Assembly (NCBI RefSeq): GCF_042657065.1
Contig: NZ_JBHSNF010000001.1
Location: 1,612,001 to 1,676,000, forward strand
DNA: 64,000 bases
Source of the DNA: Rhodanobacter ginsengisoli
GTDB lineage: Bacteria; Pseudomonadota; Gammaproteobacteria; Xanthomonadales; Rhodanobacteraceae
Reading direction: 5' to 3'
The position numbers and the translations under genes are program-made. A model generated the notes under the pieces. The model searched no databases. It was not told the DNA's origin and saw only the letters and a list, made by a program, of their open reading frames with translations. Below are positions 15,682-24,234 of this stretch, one piece after another (position 1 is the first letter of the stretch; every line of letters starts with the position of its first letter).

Positions 15682-16574
15682 AGACGCGCGACCGTTTGCG
15701 CATTGCGATGCAGAAATCCGGCCGGCTTACCGAGCCGGCGCTGGATCTGCTGAACCGTTGCGGGCTGAGTTTCCGCCAGAGTCGCGACAAGCTGTTCCTG
15801 TTCGGCGAAGGCGAGCCGGTGGATCTGCTGCTGGTGCGCGATGACGACATTCCCGGCCTGATTGCACAGGGCGTATGCGACCTGGGCATCGTGGGGCGCA
15901 ACGTGCTGAACGAATTCAAGCTCAGTACGACCGGCCTTGAAGCGGAGCCGTTGAACGAGTGGCGCCCGTTGGGCTTCGGTCGCTGCCGCTTGTCGATCGC
16001 GGTGCCGCAGGAGCTGGATTACGAGGGGCCGCAGCACCTGGAAGGCCGGCGCATCGCCACATCCTATCCCGGCCTGCTCGGCGAATGGCTGCGCACGCAT
16101 GCGGTGAAGGCCGGTGTGGTGACGCTGGCCGGCTCGGTCGAGATTGCGCCGAAGCTGGGTACGGCCGATGCGATCTGCGATCTGGTGCAGAGCGGCGGCA
16201 CCCTGGTGGCGAACCAGTTGCGCGAGACCGAAGTGCTGCTGGAGAGCGAGGCGGTGCTGGCCGGTCCGTTGACCTTGCCGGTGGATGAGCGCGGCGACAT
16301 GCTGGAATTGCTGCTGAAGCGGCTGGACGGGGTGATCCAGGTGCGCGAGTCGCGCCTGTTGCTGCTGCAGACCTCGCGCGCCACGCTCGAGGCGGTGACC
16401 CGGCTGCTGCCGGGCGGGCCGCAACCGACCCTGATGCCGGTGGCCGGCCAGCCCGATCAGTTGATGCTGCAGGCGTTGTGCGCCGGCGAGGTGAGCTGGC
16501 GGCAGCTCGAGGAAATCAAGAAGGCCGGCGCGCGCGAGATGTTCGTGCTGCCGGTCGAGAAGATGCTCGCATGA
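15678..16574 (+). CDS. hisG: ATP phosphoribosyltransferase HisG (long form)
   Basis: 298 aa, the long form with a C-terminal ACT-like regulatory domain, so no HisZ is expected. It catalyses the first step of histidine synthesis, joining ATP and PRPP, and is feedback inhibited by histidine in this form. Motifs include the N-terminal RIAMQKSGRLTEPALDLLNRCG, DLLLVRDDDIPGLIAQGVCDLGIVG and the PRPP loop region around GTADAICDLVQSGGTL. It overlaps the regulator upstream and is followed after 58 bp by hisD. Confidence 0.97.
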   Translation: MKTRDRLRIAMQKSGRLTEPALDLLNRCGLSFRQSRDKLFLFGEGEPVDLLLVRDDDIPGLIAQGVCDLGIVGRNVLNEFKLSTTGLEAEPLNEWRPLGFGRCRLSIAVPQELDYEGPQHLEGRRIATSYPGLLGEWLRTHAVKAGVVTLAGSVEIAPKLGTADAICDLVQSGGTLVANQLRETEVLLESEAVLAGPLTLPVDERGDMLELLLKRLDGVIQVRESRLLLLQTSRATLEAVTRLLPGGPQPTLMPVAGQPDQLMLQALCAGEVSWRQLEEIKKAGAREMFVLPVEKMLA

Positions 16575-16632
16575 GTCCGACCTGGATGAAGCGGATTTGC
16601 ACGAATCGGTCCCGTACGAGGAGCTGGTCGAG

Positions 16633-17970
16633 ATGAAACGCCTGGACTGGAATGCACTGGATGGAGCGGGTCGCCGCGAGGCGCTGGCGCGCCCGGCACA
16701 GTCGCGCTCCGACGAATTGCGCGCCGGTGTCGCGCAGATCATCGCCGCCGTGCGCGAGCGCGGGGATCCCGCCCTGCTTGAGCTCAGTGCGAAATACGAT
16801 CGCTGCACGCTGCGGGCGATCGAAGTCGACGAGGCGGAATTCGCCGCCGCCGAGGCGTCGCTGGATGAGGTATTGAAGAACGCGATCCGCGAGGCGGCCG
16901 GGCGCATCGAGCTCTTCCACCGTGCCGCCGCCGCGCAACCGGTGGCCGTCGACACCGCTCCCGGCGTGCGGGTGGAACGGATGCTGCGCCCGATCGGCCG
17001 GGTCGGCCTGTACGTGCCGGCCGGCAGTGCGCCGCTGCCATCGACCGCGCTGATGCTGGGGTTGCCGGCGCAGATTGCCGGTTGCCGCGAGGTGGTGCTG
17101 TGCTCGCCGGCGCGGGCGGATGGGCGTTGCGACGAGGCCGTGCTGTATGCCGCCCGCATCACCGGGGTGCACCGGGTATTCAAGCTCGGCGGCGCCCAGG
17201 CGATCGCGGCGATGGCCTATGGCACGGCCAGCGTGCCTCGCTGCGACAAGCTGTTCGGTCCCGGCAACGCCTGGGTGACCGAGGCGAAGCTGCAGGTGTC
17301 GTCCGATCCGGACGGGGCGGCCATCGACATGCCGGCGGGCCCGTCCGAGGTGCTGGTGATCGCCGATGCCGCGGCCAGTCCCGCGTTCGTCGCGGCGGAC
17401 CTGCTGTCGCAGGCCGAACACGGGCCGGACTCGCAGGTGATCCTGTTGAGTCCGTCCGGCGAGCTGCTGGACCAGGTGGCGGTCGAGGTCGAGCGGCAAC
17501 GCGCCGGGTTGCCGCGCGCCGCGATCGCCGCGCAGGCGCTGGCGCAGAGTCGCCTGATCGCGGTGGCGTCGCTGGCGCAGGCGGTCGAGGTGAGCAACCG
17601 CTATGCGCCCGAACACCTGATCCTGCAGGTAGCCGAGCCACGTGCCTTGCTCGAAGGCATCGAGAGTGCCGGATCGGTCTTCCTCGGCGAGTGGACGCCC
17701 GAATCGGTGGGCGACTACTGCAGCGGCAGCAACCATGTGCTGCCCACCTACGGCTACGCGCGCAGCTACAGCGGCGTCTCGGTCGCAAGCTACCAGAAGC
17801 AGATCAGCGTGCAGGAGGTCAGCGCGGACGGCCTTCGCAACATCGGCCCGTGCACCGCGATCCTGGCGCAGGCCGAACAACTGGAAGCCCACCGGCGTGC
17901 GGTGACGATGCGGCTGGCGGCGCTGGATACGGTCATCATGGAAGCGCCCGACGCGGAGAAGCTGGCATGA
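16633..17970 (+). CDS. hisD: Histidinol dehydrogenase HisD
   Basis: 445 aa from this start, normal length. It oxidises histidinol to histidine in two NAD-dependent steps using zinc. Signature segments: RVGLYVPAGSAPLPST, KLFGPGNAWVTEAK, GPSEVLVIAD, DLLSQAEHGPDSQ, NRYAPEHL and GDYCSGSNHVLPT. The ATG at 16633 is preceded by GAGGAG at 16619-16624 and begins MKRLDW; an in-frame start at 16597 would add 12 residues. The stop overlaps the hisC start (ATGA). Confidence 0.97.
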   Translation: MKRLDWNALDGAGRREALARPAQSRSDELRAGVAQIIAAVRERGDPALLELSAKYDRCTLRAIEVDEAEFAAAEASLDEVLKNAIREAAGRIELFHRAAAAQPVAVDTAPGVRVERMLRPIGRVGLYVPAGSAPLPSTALMLGLPAQIAGCREVVLCSPARADGRCDEAVLYAARITGVHRVFKLGGAQAIAAMAYGTASVPRCDKLFGPGNAWVTEAKLQVSSDPDGAAIDMPAGPSEVLVIADAAASPAFVAADLLSQAEHGPDSQVILLSPSGELLDQVAVEVERQRAGLPRAAIAAQALAQSRLIAVASLAQAVEVSNRYAPEHLILQVAEPRALLEGIESAGSVFLGEWTPESVGDYCSGSNHVLPTYGYARSYSGVSVASYQKQISVQEVSADGLRNIGPCTAILAQAEQLEAHRRAVTMRLAALDTVIMEAPDAEKLA

Positions 17971-19073
17971 GTGTGCTCGACCTCGCACGGCCGGAAATCC
18001 GGGCCATGCAGCCGTATTCCTCGGCGCGGATGGAAGCCAGCGGCGGCCAGGTGTTCCTCAACGCCAATGAATCGGCGTGGGCCCCGCTGGGCGACAACGG
18101 CGTGGGCTGCAACCGCTATCCCGAGCCGCAGCCGAAGGCGCTGGTCGAGGGGCTGGCGGCGCTTTACGGCGTGCGCCGCGAACAGCTGCTGGTCGGCCGC
18201 GGCAGTGACGAGGCAATCGATCTGCTGGTGCGGGCGTTCTGCCGCGCCGGCCAGGACGCGATCCTGATCCAGCCGCCGACCTTCGGCATGTATGCGGTCA
18301 GCGCGCGGATCCAGAACGCGGCCGTGATCGAGGTGCCGCTGGCAGACGATTTCACGCTGGATGTGGATGCCGTGCTGGCGGCCATCACTCCGGCGGTGAA
18401 GCTGGTGTTCGTGTGCACGCCGAACAATCCCAGCGGGCAGTGCGTATCCCGGGACGACATCGAGCGACTGCTGCAGGGCCTGGACGGCCGGGCCCTGCTG
18501 GTGGTCGACGAGGCCTATGTCGAATTTGCCCACCATGGCAGCGTGGCCGACCTGATCGACCGCTATCAGCACCTGGCGGTCCTGCGCACCCTGTCCAAGG
18601 CCTGGGCCCTGGCCGGCGCCCGCATCGGCAGCCTGCTGGCCAGCGCCGAGGTGATCTCCCTGCTGCGGCTGATCATGCCGCCGTATCCGATACCGCTGCC
18701 GTGCCTGGCCGCGGCATTGGCCGCCTTTTCGGAGCAGGGCCAGAATCAGGCCCGCGAGCACATGGCCTCGGTGCGGAGCGAGCACGAGCGGATGCGCGCG
18801 GCCCTGGCCGCCTTGCCCGGCGTGCGCGCGGTGCTGCCTTCGCAGGCGAACTTTCTGGCGGTGCGCTTCGGCGACGCCGGCGCGGCGTATCGAAAGCTGC
18901 TGGATGCCGGTGTGGTGGTGCGCGACATACGCCGCTACCCGAATCTTCACGACGCGCTGCGCATCACCATCGGCCGGCCGGAGGAAAACGACCGCGTGCT
19001 GGATGTACTGGGCAGTCCACCCGTCGCCGGCCGTGGTGCGACCGAAACCTCGACGGCAGGTGAACACCCATGA
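17967..19073 (+). CDS. hisC: Histidinol-phosphate aminotransferase HisC
   Basis: 368 aa PLP fold-type I aminotransferase converting imidazole-acetol phosphate to histidinol phosphate. It shows NANESAW near the N-terminus, the SDEAIDLLVRAFC segment, CTPNNPSGQ, the VVDEAYVEF aspartate and the PLP lysine in TLSKAWALAGARIG (Lys211). It overlaps hisD and hisB by four bases at each end, typical of tight translational coupling. Confidence 0.97.
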   Translation: MSVLDLARPEIRAMQPYSSARMEASGGQVFLNANESAWAPLGDNGVGCNRYPEPQPKALVEGLAALYGVRREQLLVGRGSDEAIDLLVRAFCRAGQDAILIQPPTFGMYAVSARIQNAAVIEVPLADDFTLDVDAVLAAITPAVKLVFVCTPNNPSGQCVSRDDIERLLQGLDGRALLVVDEAYVEFAHHGSVADLIDRYQHLAVLRTLSKAWALAGARIGSLLASAEVISLLRLIMPPYPIPLPCLAAALAAFSEQGQNQAREHMASVRSEHERMRAALAALPGVRAVLPSQANFLAVRFGDAGAAYRKLLDAGVVVRDIRRYPNLHDALRITIGRPEENDRVLDVLGSPPVAGRGATETSTAGEHP

Positions 19074-20134
19074 GCCGCAAGATTCTCTTCGTCGACCGGG
19101 ACGGTTGCCTGATCGAGGAGCCCGCCGACCAGCAGATCGACAGCTACGAGAAGCTGGCCCTGTTGCCCGGTGTCGTGGCGGCGCTGCAGCGCTTTGTCGG
19201 CGCCGGTTACGAACTGGTGATGGTGACCAACCAGGACGGCCTGGGCACCGACAGTTTTCCCGAGTCCCGGTTCAGCGGGCCGCACGATCTGCTGCTGCGC
19301 ATTCTGGCCTCGCAGGGCGTCCTGTTCCACGAGATCCTGATCGATCGCAGTCTTCCGCACGAAGGCAGGGATACCCGCAAGCCGGGCATCGGCATGCTGC
19401 GGCACTATCTTGCCGACGATGGCTGGAGCCGGGCGGCTTCGGCGATGGTCGGCGATCGCGAAACCGACCTGCAACTCGCGGCCAACCTCGGCGTGCGCGG
19501 CTGCCGCGTGGGACCGCTCGGCATGGCGTGGGACGAACTGGCGCATCAGCTGCTGGATGCCCCGCGCACCGCGACGGTACAGCGCAACACCAGGGAGACC
19601 CGCATCACGGTGAGCGTGGATCTGGACCGCGTGGCCGAGCCGCAGGCGCATACCGGCCTCGGCTTCTTCGATCACATGCTGGAGCAGATCGGCAAGCATG
19701 GCGGCTTCGCGCTGGCGCTTCGCTGCGACGGGGATACCCACATCGACGAGCACCACACGATCGAGGACTGCGCGCTGGCGCTGGGCCAGGCGTTGAAGCA
19801 GGCGCTGGGCGACAAGCGCGGCATCGGTCGTTACGGTTTCACCCTGCCGATGGACGAATCGCAGGCCAGCGCGGCACTGGATCTGTCCGGTCGCCCGTAC
19901 TTCGTGTTCGAGGGCAGTTTCCCGCGTGAGCGGGTGGGCGAGGTGCCGACCGAGCTGGTGCCGCACTTCTTCCGCTCGCTGTGCGAAAGCCTGGGCGCGA
20001 ACCTGCACCTGAGCGTGCACGGCGACAACGCGCATCACATGGTCGAGGCCTGTTTCAAGGCGGTCGCGCGCACGCTGCGCCAGGCCATCCGCCGTGAGGG
20101 CAGCGAGCTGCCCAGCACCAAGGGCGCACTCTGA
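19070..20134 (+). CDS. hisB: Bifunctional histidinol-phosphatase / imidazoleglycerol-phosphate dehydratase HisB
   Basis: 354 aa fusion. Residues 1 to about 165 form a HAD phosphatase with the DxD pair in FVDRDGCLIE (Asp9, Asp11), and NQDGLGTDSFP and KPGIGML segments as in E. coli HisB. The C-terminal part is the dehydratase with HTGLGFFDHMLEQIGKHG, DEHHTIEDCALALG and NAHHMVEACFKAVAR metal-binding motifs. It catalyses steps 7 and 9 of histidine synthesis. The fused form is typical of gammaproteobacteria. Confidence 0.97.
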   Translation: MSRKILFVDRDGCLIEEPADQQIDSYEKLALLPGVVAALQRFVGAGYELVMVTNQDGLGTDSFPESRFSGPHDLLLRILASQGVLFHEILIDRSLPHEGRDTRKPGIGMLRHYLADDGWSRAASAMVGDRETDLQLAANLGVRGCRVGPLGMAWDELAHQLLDAPRTATVQRNTRETRITVSVDLDRVAEPQAHTGLGFFDHMLEQIGKHGGFALALRCDGDTHIDEHHTIEDCALALGQALKQALGDKRGIGRYGFTLPMDESQASAALDLSGRPYFVFEGSFPRERVGEVPTELVPHFFRSLCESLGANLHLSVHGDNAHHMVEACFKAVARTLRQAIRREGSELPSTKGAL

Positions 20135-20724
20135 TGAGCATCGTGCTGGTCGATGCCGGCGGTACCAACATCGGTTCGGTGCGCTATGCACTGCAGCGGC
20201 TGGGCGTGGATGCGGCGCTGAGCGCGGATGCCGCGGGCATCCGGGCGGCCGACAAGGTGATCCTGCCCGGCGTGGGCGCGGCCGGTCCCGGCATGGCGCG
20301 GCTGCGCGAGCTGGGTCTGGTCGAGCTGCTGCGTTCGCTGACCCAGCCGGTACTCGGCGTCTGCCTGGGCATGCAGTTGCTGTGCGCGCATTCGGAGGAG
20401 GGTGACACCGAGTGCCTGGGTCTGGTCCCGGCCAGCGTGCGCCGCTTTGTCGAGGCGCCCGGATTGCGCGTGCCGCACATGGGCTGGAACACCCTGGTCG
20501 CGCGCCGGCCGCACCCGTTGCTGACCGGCCTGGTCGAGGGCGACCAGGCCTATTTCGTGCACAGCTACGCGGTGCCGCTGGGCGACTACAGCCTGGCCAG
20601 CACCGACTATGCCGGTGCGTTCTCGGCGGTGATCGCGCGCGACAATTTCCACGGCATGCAATTCCACCCCGAGCGTTCCGCCGCCGTCGGCGCGAAGCTC
20701 CTGCAGAATTTCCTCGAGCTATGA
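20134..20724 (+). CDS. hisH: Imidazole glycerol phosphate synthase glutaminase subunit HisH
   Basis: 196 aa class I glutamine amidotransferase. It supplies ammonia to HisF. The nucleophile is Cys77 in GVCLGMQLL; the His/Glu pair of the triad is in MQFHPERSA. The N-terminal DAGGTNIGSV and PGVGAAGPGM are typical. Its ATG shares one base with the hisB stop, and it overlaps hisA by four bases. HisH and HisF form a heterodimer but are separated here by hisA, as in most proteobacteria. Confidence 0.97.
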   Translation: MSIVLVDAGGTNIGSVRYALQRLGVDAALSADAAGIRAADKVILPGVGAAGPGMARLRELGLVELLRSLTQPVLGVCLGMQLLCAHSEEGDTECLGLVPASVRRFVEAPGLRVPHMGWNTLVARRPHPLLTGLVEGDQAYFVHSYAVPLGDYSLASTDYAGAFSAVIARDNFHGMQFHPERSAAVGAKLLQNFLEL

Positions 20725-21449
20725 ACTTCGACATCATTCCCGCGATCGATCTGCGCGACGGCCGCGTGGTGCGCCTGCGGCAGGGCGACTACGCCCAACA
20801 GACGACCTACGCGACCGATCCGCGCGAACTGGCCCTGCGTTACCTGCATGACGGTGCGCGCTGGCTGCACCTGGTCGACCTCGACGGTGCGCGCTCCGGT
20901 GGCCTGGACAACCTCACGGTGATCAAGGCGATTGCAGAGGACGGCCTGCAGATCCAGGCCGGCGGCGGGGTACGCGTCGAGGACGACCTGCGCCGCCTGT
21001 TCGACGTCGGCGTGCATCGGGTGGTGCTCGGCAGCGTGGCCATCCGCGAACCCGAGCAGGTCGCGCGCTGGCTGGAGACCTACGGCAGCGAGCGGATCAC
21101 CATCGCGCTCGACACCCGGCGCATCGACGACCGCTGGACCCTGCCCAGTGCCGGCTGGACCGAACCGGAGGCGCGGACGCTGGACGAGCTGGCACCGTGG
21201 TATGTCGCCCGCGGCGCCCGCCACCTGTTGTGCACCGACATCGAGCGCGACGGCATGCTGGCCGGTTTCAACCTGGACCTGTATCGCCACCTGGCGGATA
21301 TCGCGCCGCAACTGGCCGTGCAGGCTTCCGGCGGCGTGCGCTCGTTGGCCGATATCCGTGCCGCGCGCGAGGTGGGTGCGCGGGGCGTGATCCTCGGGCG
21401 TGCCTTGCTCGAGGGTCGCTTCACCCTCGAGGAAGCGCTGGCATGCTGA
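20721..21449 (+). CDS. hisA: ProFAR isomerase HisA
   Basis: 242 aa half-barrel-duplicated TIM protein. It isomerises ProFAR to PRFAR. The catalytic Asp8 is in PAIDLRDGRVVRL and the second catalytic Asp lies in TIALDTRR. Phosphate-binding loops read QAGGGVRVEDD and QASGGVRSLAD. It is closely related in fold to the downstream HisF. It overlaps hisH by four bases and hisF by seven. Confidence 0.97.
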   Translation: MNFDIIPAIDLRDGRVVRLRQGDYAQQTTYATDPRELALRYLHDGARWLHLVDLDGARSGGLDNLTVIKAIAEDGLQIQAGGGVRVEDDLRRLFDVGVHRVVLGSVAIREPEQVARWLETYGSERITIALDTRRIDDRWTLPSAGWTEPEARTLDELAPWYVARGARHLLCTDIERDGMLAGFNLDLYRHLADIAPQLAVQASGGVRSLADIRAAREVGARGVILGRALLEGRFTLEEALAC

Positions 21450-22222
21450 GTCGCAGGATCATTCCCTGTCTGGATGTGCGTGACGGCCAGGTGGTCAAGG
21501 GCGTGCGCTTTCGCGATCACGTGGTGATGGGCGAGATCGTGGATCTGGCCTTGCGCTACCGCGACGAAGGCGCCGACGAGCTGGTGTTCTACGACATCAC
21601 CGCGAGCCCGGAAGGGCGCAGCGTGGACCGCGACTGGGTCGAGCGGGTGGCGCGGGTGATCGACATTCCGTTCTGCGTCGCCGGCGGCATTCGTTCGGTG
21701 GACGAGGCGCGCGCGGTATTGCATGCCGGCGCGGACAAGGTCTCGATCAATTCGCCGGCACTGGAACGGCCGCCATTGATCGACGAACTGGCCGCTGCCT
21801 TCGGCGTGCAGTGCGTGGTGGTCGGCATCGACTCGCTGCGCGATGCCGATGGCGAATGGCGCGTGCGGCAGTACAGCGGCGATCCGGCGAAGACCCAGGC
21901 GCTGGCGCGCCGGACGCTGGACTGGATGGTCGAGGCGCAACAGCGCGGTGCCGGCGAGATCGTGCTCAACTGCATGGGCAGTGACGGCGTGCGCCGCGGC
22001 TACGATCTGGAGCAACTGGCGGCTGCCCGTGCGCTTTGCGGCGTCCCGCTGATCGCCTCCGGTGGCGCCGGCGCGCCGGAACATTTTCGCGATGCCTTCG
22101 TCGAGGCCGACGTGGACGGCGCGCTGGCCGCCAGCGTGTTCCATTCGGGCGCGATCGCGATTCCCGAACTCAAGCGATTCCTGCACGGGCAGGGCGTGCC
22201 GGTACGGCTGAGCCAGGAGTGA
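21443..22222 (+). CDS. hisF: Imidazole glycerol phosphate synthase cyclase subunit HisF
   Basis: 259 aa TIM barrel. It uses HisH-derived ammonia to convert PRFAR to imidazole glycerol phosphate and AICAR. Catalytic Asp11 is in IPCLDVRDGQVVKG; the second catalytic Asp is in VVVGIDSLRDADGEW. Phosphate loops are VAGGIRSVDEA and ASGGAGAPEHF. The start overlaps hisA by seven bases. The gap to hisI (94 bp) holds an inverted-repeat element. Confidence 0.97.
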   Translation: MLSRRIIPCLDVRDGQVVKGVRFRDHVVMGEIVDLALRYRDEGADELVFYDITASPEGRSVDRDWVERVARVIDIPFCVAGGIRSVDEARAVLHAGADKVSINSPALERPPLIDELAAAFGVQCVVVGIDSLRDADGEWRVRQYSGDPAKTQALARRTLDWMVEAQQRGAGEIVLNCMGSDGVRRGYDLEQLAAARALCGVPLIASGGAGAPEHFRDAFVEADVDGALAASVFHSGAIAIPELKRFLHGQGVPVRLSQE

Positions 22223-22296
22223 GTGTGGAGGAGTGAGAAACGGGTGGGAGCGGTCGACCGGCTTTCCCTCATTGCTCACCCCTCCGCATTCGTTTC
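22216..22296. repeat. Inverted-repeat element between hisF and hisI
   Basis: The left arm (22216-22240, containing GGAGGAGTGAG) and the right arm (22272-22296) are imperfect inverted copies, 18 of 25 positions complementary. The left arm matches the trpB-trpA repeat arm at 20 of 25 positions, so the two belong to one dispersed family. The left arm includes the hisF stop codon. Confidence 0.7.
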
Positions 22297-22316
22297 TTCA
22301 AACCACGAGAGAAACC

Positions 22317-22952
22317 ATGAGTGCCAACAACGTCAATCCGCGACAACCCGACTGGGCCAAGGGCGACGGCCTGCTGCCGGCGATCGTGCAGCACTGGAGC
22401 AGCGGCGAGGTGCTGATGCTGGGCTACATGAACGCCGAGGCGCTGGCCCGGACCCGAGCCAGCGGCCAGGTCACCTTCTACAGCCGCAGCAAGCGGCGCC
22501 TGTGGACCAAGGGCGAAAGCTCGGGCCACGTGCTGGCGCTGAAGTCGATCCGCATCGACTGTGATGCCGACACCTTGCTGATCCAGGCCGCGCCGCATGG
22601 CCCGACCTGCCACCTGGGCACCTCCAGTTGCTTTGGCGACGGCATCGAGGTGCACCCGCCATTGGGTTTCCTGGCCGAACTCGATGCGCTGGTGGCGCAG
22701 CGCCATGCCGAACGTCCGCAGGGCAGTTACACCACCAGCCTGTTCGAGGGCGGTATCCGCCGGATGGCGCAGAAGGTGGGCGAAGAAGGCATCGAGACCG
22801 CACTGGCCGCCGTGGCGCAGGACGACGCCGAACTGCTGGGCGAGGCAGCCGACCTGATCTTTCACCTCACCGTGGTGCTGCGCGCGCGGGGGCTGTCACT
22901 GGCCGATGTCGCGGCGGTGCTGGCCAAGCGGCATACTCAACGCAACAGATAA
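22317..22952 (+). CDS. hisI: Bifunctional phosphoribosyl-AMP cyclohydrolase / phosphoribosyl-ATP pyrophosphatase HisIE
   Basis: 211 aa fusion. The N-terminal HisI part has MLGYMNAEALA, FYSRSKRRLWTKGESSGH and DCDADTLLIQ, with zinc cysteine in GPTCHLG. The C-terminal HisE part has the helical motif KVGEEGIETALAA and EAADLIFHLTVVL. It carries out steps 2 and 3 of the pathway and is the last gene of the operon, placed after a 94-bp gap with an inverted repeat. The start was chosen at MSANNVNPRQPDW, with GAGAGAAA upstream. Confidence 0.96.
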   Translation: MSANNVNPRQPDWAKGDGLLPAIVQHWSSGEVLMLGYMNAEALARTRASGQVTFYSRSKRRLWTKGESSGHVLALKSIRIDCDADTLLIQAAPHGPTCHLGTSSCFGDGIEVHPPLGFLAELDALVAQRHAERPQGSYTTSLFEGGIRRMAQKVGEEGIETALAAVAQDDAELLGEAADLIFHLTVVLRARGLSLADVAAVLAKRHTQRNR

Positions 22953-23138
22953 GTGATGGCGGGAGGGATCATTCGAGTGTCCACACCCTCCCCCGAAACG
23001 GCCATTCGTGCGAATGTCGCGGGACGCCCGCGGTCCGCTGGTGCACCATTTCAGGCGGTTGCCGATTCCATGGCTGTAACCACTGCTTGACGTGAATTCG
23101 CGCTGTCCTGGAGGCAGCAGCTCACATACGGAGGCCAG

Positions 23139-23975
23139 ATGCCAGATTTCACCGTCCGTAGCCTGCTGGAAACGCCGTCCGTTACGGTCCGGGACGTCTG
23201 TTGCAGTGGAACGTGCCGGCACAAGAGCGGCGAAGAGTGTGCCAGCAAGACGCACCTCGTGTTTCCCTACCGGGGAACTTACCTGCGTCATGTGGGTGAC
23301 TCCCAGGCGGTTGCCGAATCCAATCAGGTGCTCTTGTTCAATGCCGGGCAGGGCTATCAGGTCAGCCATCCCGTGGCAGTGGAAGGCGGGGATGCGAGCC
23401 TGGTCCTGGCGCTGGACGAGGCGTTGCTCCGTGAGTTGGCGCCCGCGACGCTGACCCGAGACAAGAACGCTTTCACGTTTCGACAGCAGCAATTGGGAAT
23501 CGACCCGCGAACCCAGGCGCTGGTGGCGTTGTTGCGCCACAGTTTGCGCGAGAACAGCGTTGAACGACTGGAGGCGGAAAGTCTTTCATTGACGCTCGTG
23601 CAGCGCAGCCTGGATTCAGGCACGTCGCACAAGGCGGGTGCAAATGCAGGACGGCAGCGGCTGGCCGATCGCGCCAAACTGATACTGTCCAGTGACCTTT
23701 CCCGGAGGTGGACGCTGGCGGATATAGCGGCCGAGGTGGGTGTTTCGCCCGTCTACCTGACCCAGGTATTCCAGCAGGTGGAAGGCGTCCCGCTGTATCG
23801 CTATCAGTTGCGTCTTCGCTTGGCCCGCTCGCTGGATCTGTTGAGCCGGTACGAGGATCTGAGCCAACTGGCCCTCGACCTCGGGTTTGGCAGCCACAGT
23901 CATTTCAGCGCGTCATTCCTGAAGACATACGGCCAGACTCCGACTGAATTCCGCCAGGCAGCACTTCGCCGATAG
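23139..23975 (+). CDS. AraC-family transcriptional regulator with Cys-rich N-terminus
   Basis: 278 aa. The C-terminal part (about 180-278) is a standard AraC double helix-turn-helix: RRWTLADIAAEVGVSPVYLTQVFQQVEGVPLYRYQ and LSQLALDLGFGSHSHFSASFLKTYGQTPTEFR. The N-terminal sensor domain is unusual: it opens with four close cysteines in VCCSGTCRHKSGEECASK, then a cupin-like strand region. Cysteines suggest metal or redox sensing, an inference. A perfect GGAGG lies before the ATG. The next two genes on the same strand (a tiny Cys-rich protein and a dehydrogenase) are the likely targets. Confidence 0.88.
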   Translation: MPDFTVRSLLETPSVTVRDVCCSGTCRHKSGEECASKTHLVFPYRGTYLRHVGDSQAVAESNQVLLFNAGQGYQVSHPVAVEGGDASLVLALDEALLRELAPATLTRDKNAFTFRQQQLGIDPRTQALVALLRHSLRENSVERLEAESLSLTLVQRSLDSGTSHKAGANAGRQRLADRAKLILSSDLSRRWTLADIAAEVGVSPVYLTQVFQQVEGVPLYRYQLRLRLARSLDLLSRYEDLSQLALDLGFGSHSHFSASFLKTYGQTPTEFRQAALRR

Positions 23976-24072
23976 GCTCCTGGCGTCAAGTTGCTAAAAA
24001 TTCTGACAGCGCCCAGCGAAGGCTCCTGACTAAATAGCCTTACCCGGATTGCGGGTCATCGAGGGCAACACC

Positions 24073-24234
24073 ATGACTGGAAATACTTGCGCGGCATGTG
24101 ACTGCGAACTGGACGACAGCTCAGCATCCGTCACCCTTGGTTGGGAAACGGTCGAAGTCTGTTGCGATGAGTGCGCGGCAAAGCTGCAGGAATCCTTCAG
24201 TGCCGCCGTGTCGCCCACCGGGGACGGTGCATGA
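24073..24234 (+). CDS. Small Cys-rich putative metal-binding protein
   Basis: 53 aa. Cysteines are arranged as CAACDC near the N-terminus and VCCDECAAKL in the second half, with a short beta hairpin between (SVTLGWETVEV). This resembles TRASH/MYM-like treble-clef zinc knuckles, where two CxxC-type pairs bind one metal ion. No named family is certain. GAGGG at 24061-24065 is a good ribosome-binding site for ATG 24073; an upstream in-frame ATG at 24049 is less well placed. It overlaps the following dehydrogenase gene by four bases. The Cys-rich AraC regulator upstream suggests a metal- or thiol-related response. Confidence 0.75.
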   Translation: MTGNTCAACDCELDDSSASVTLGWETVEVCCDECAAKLQESFSAAVSPTGDGA

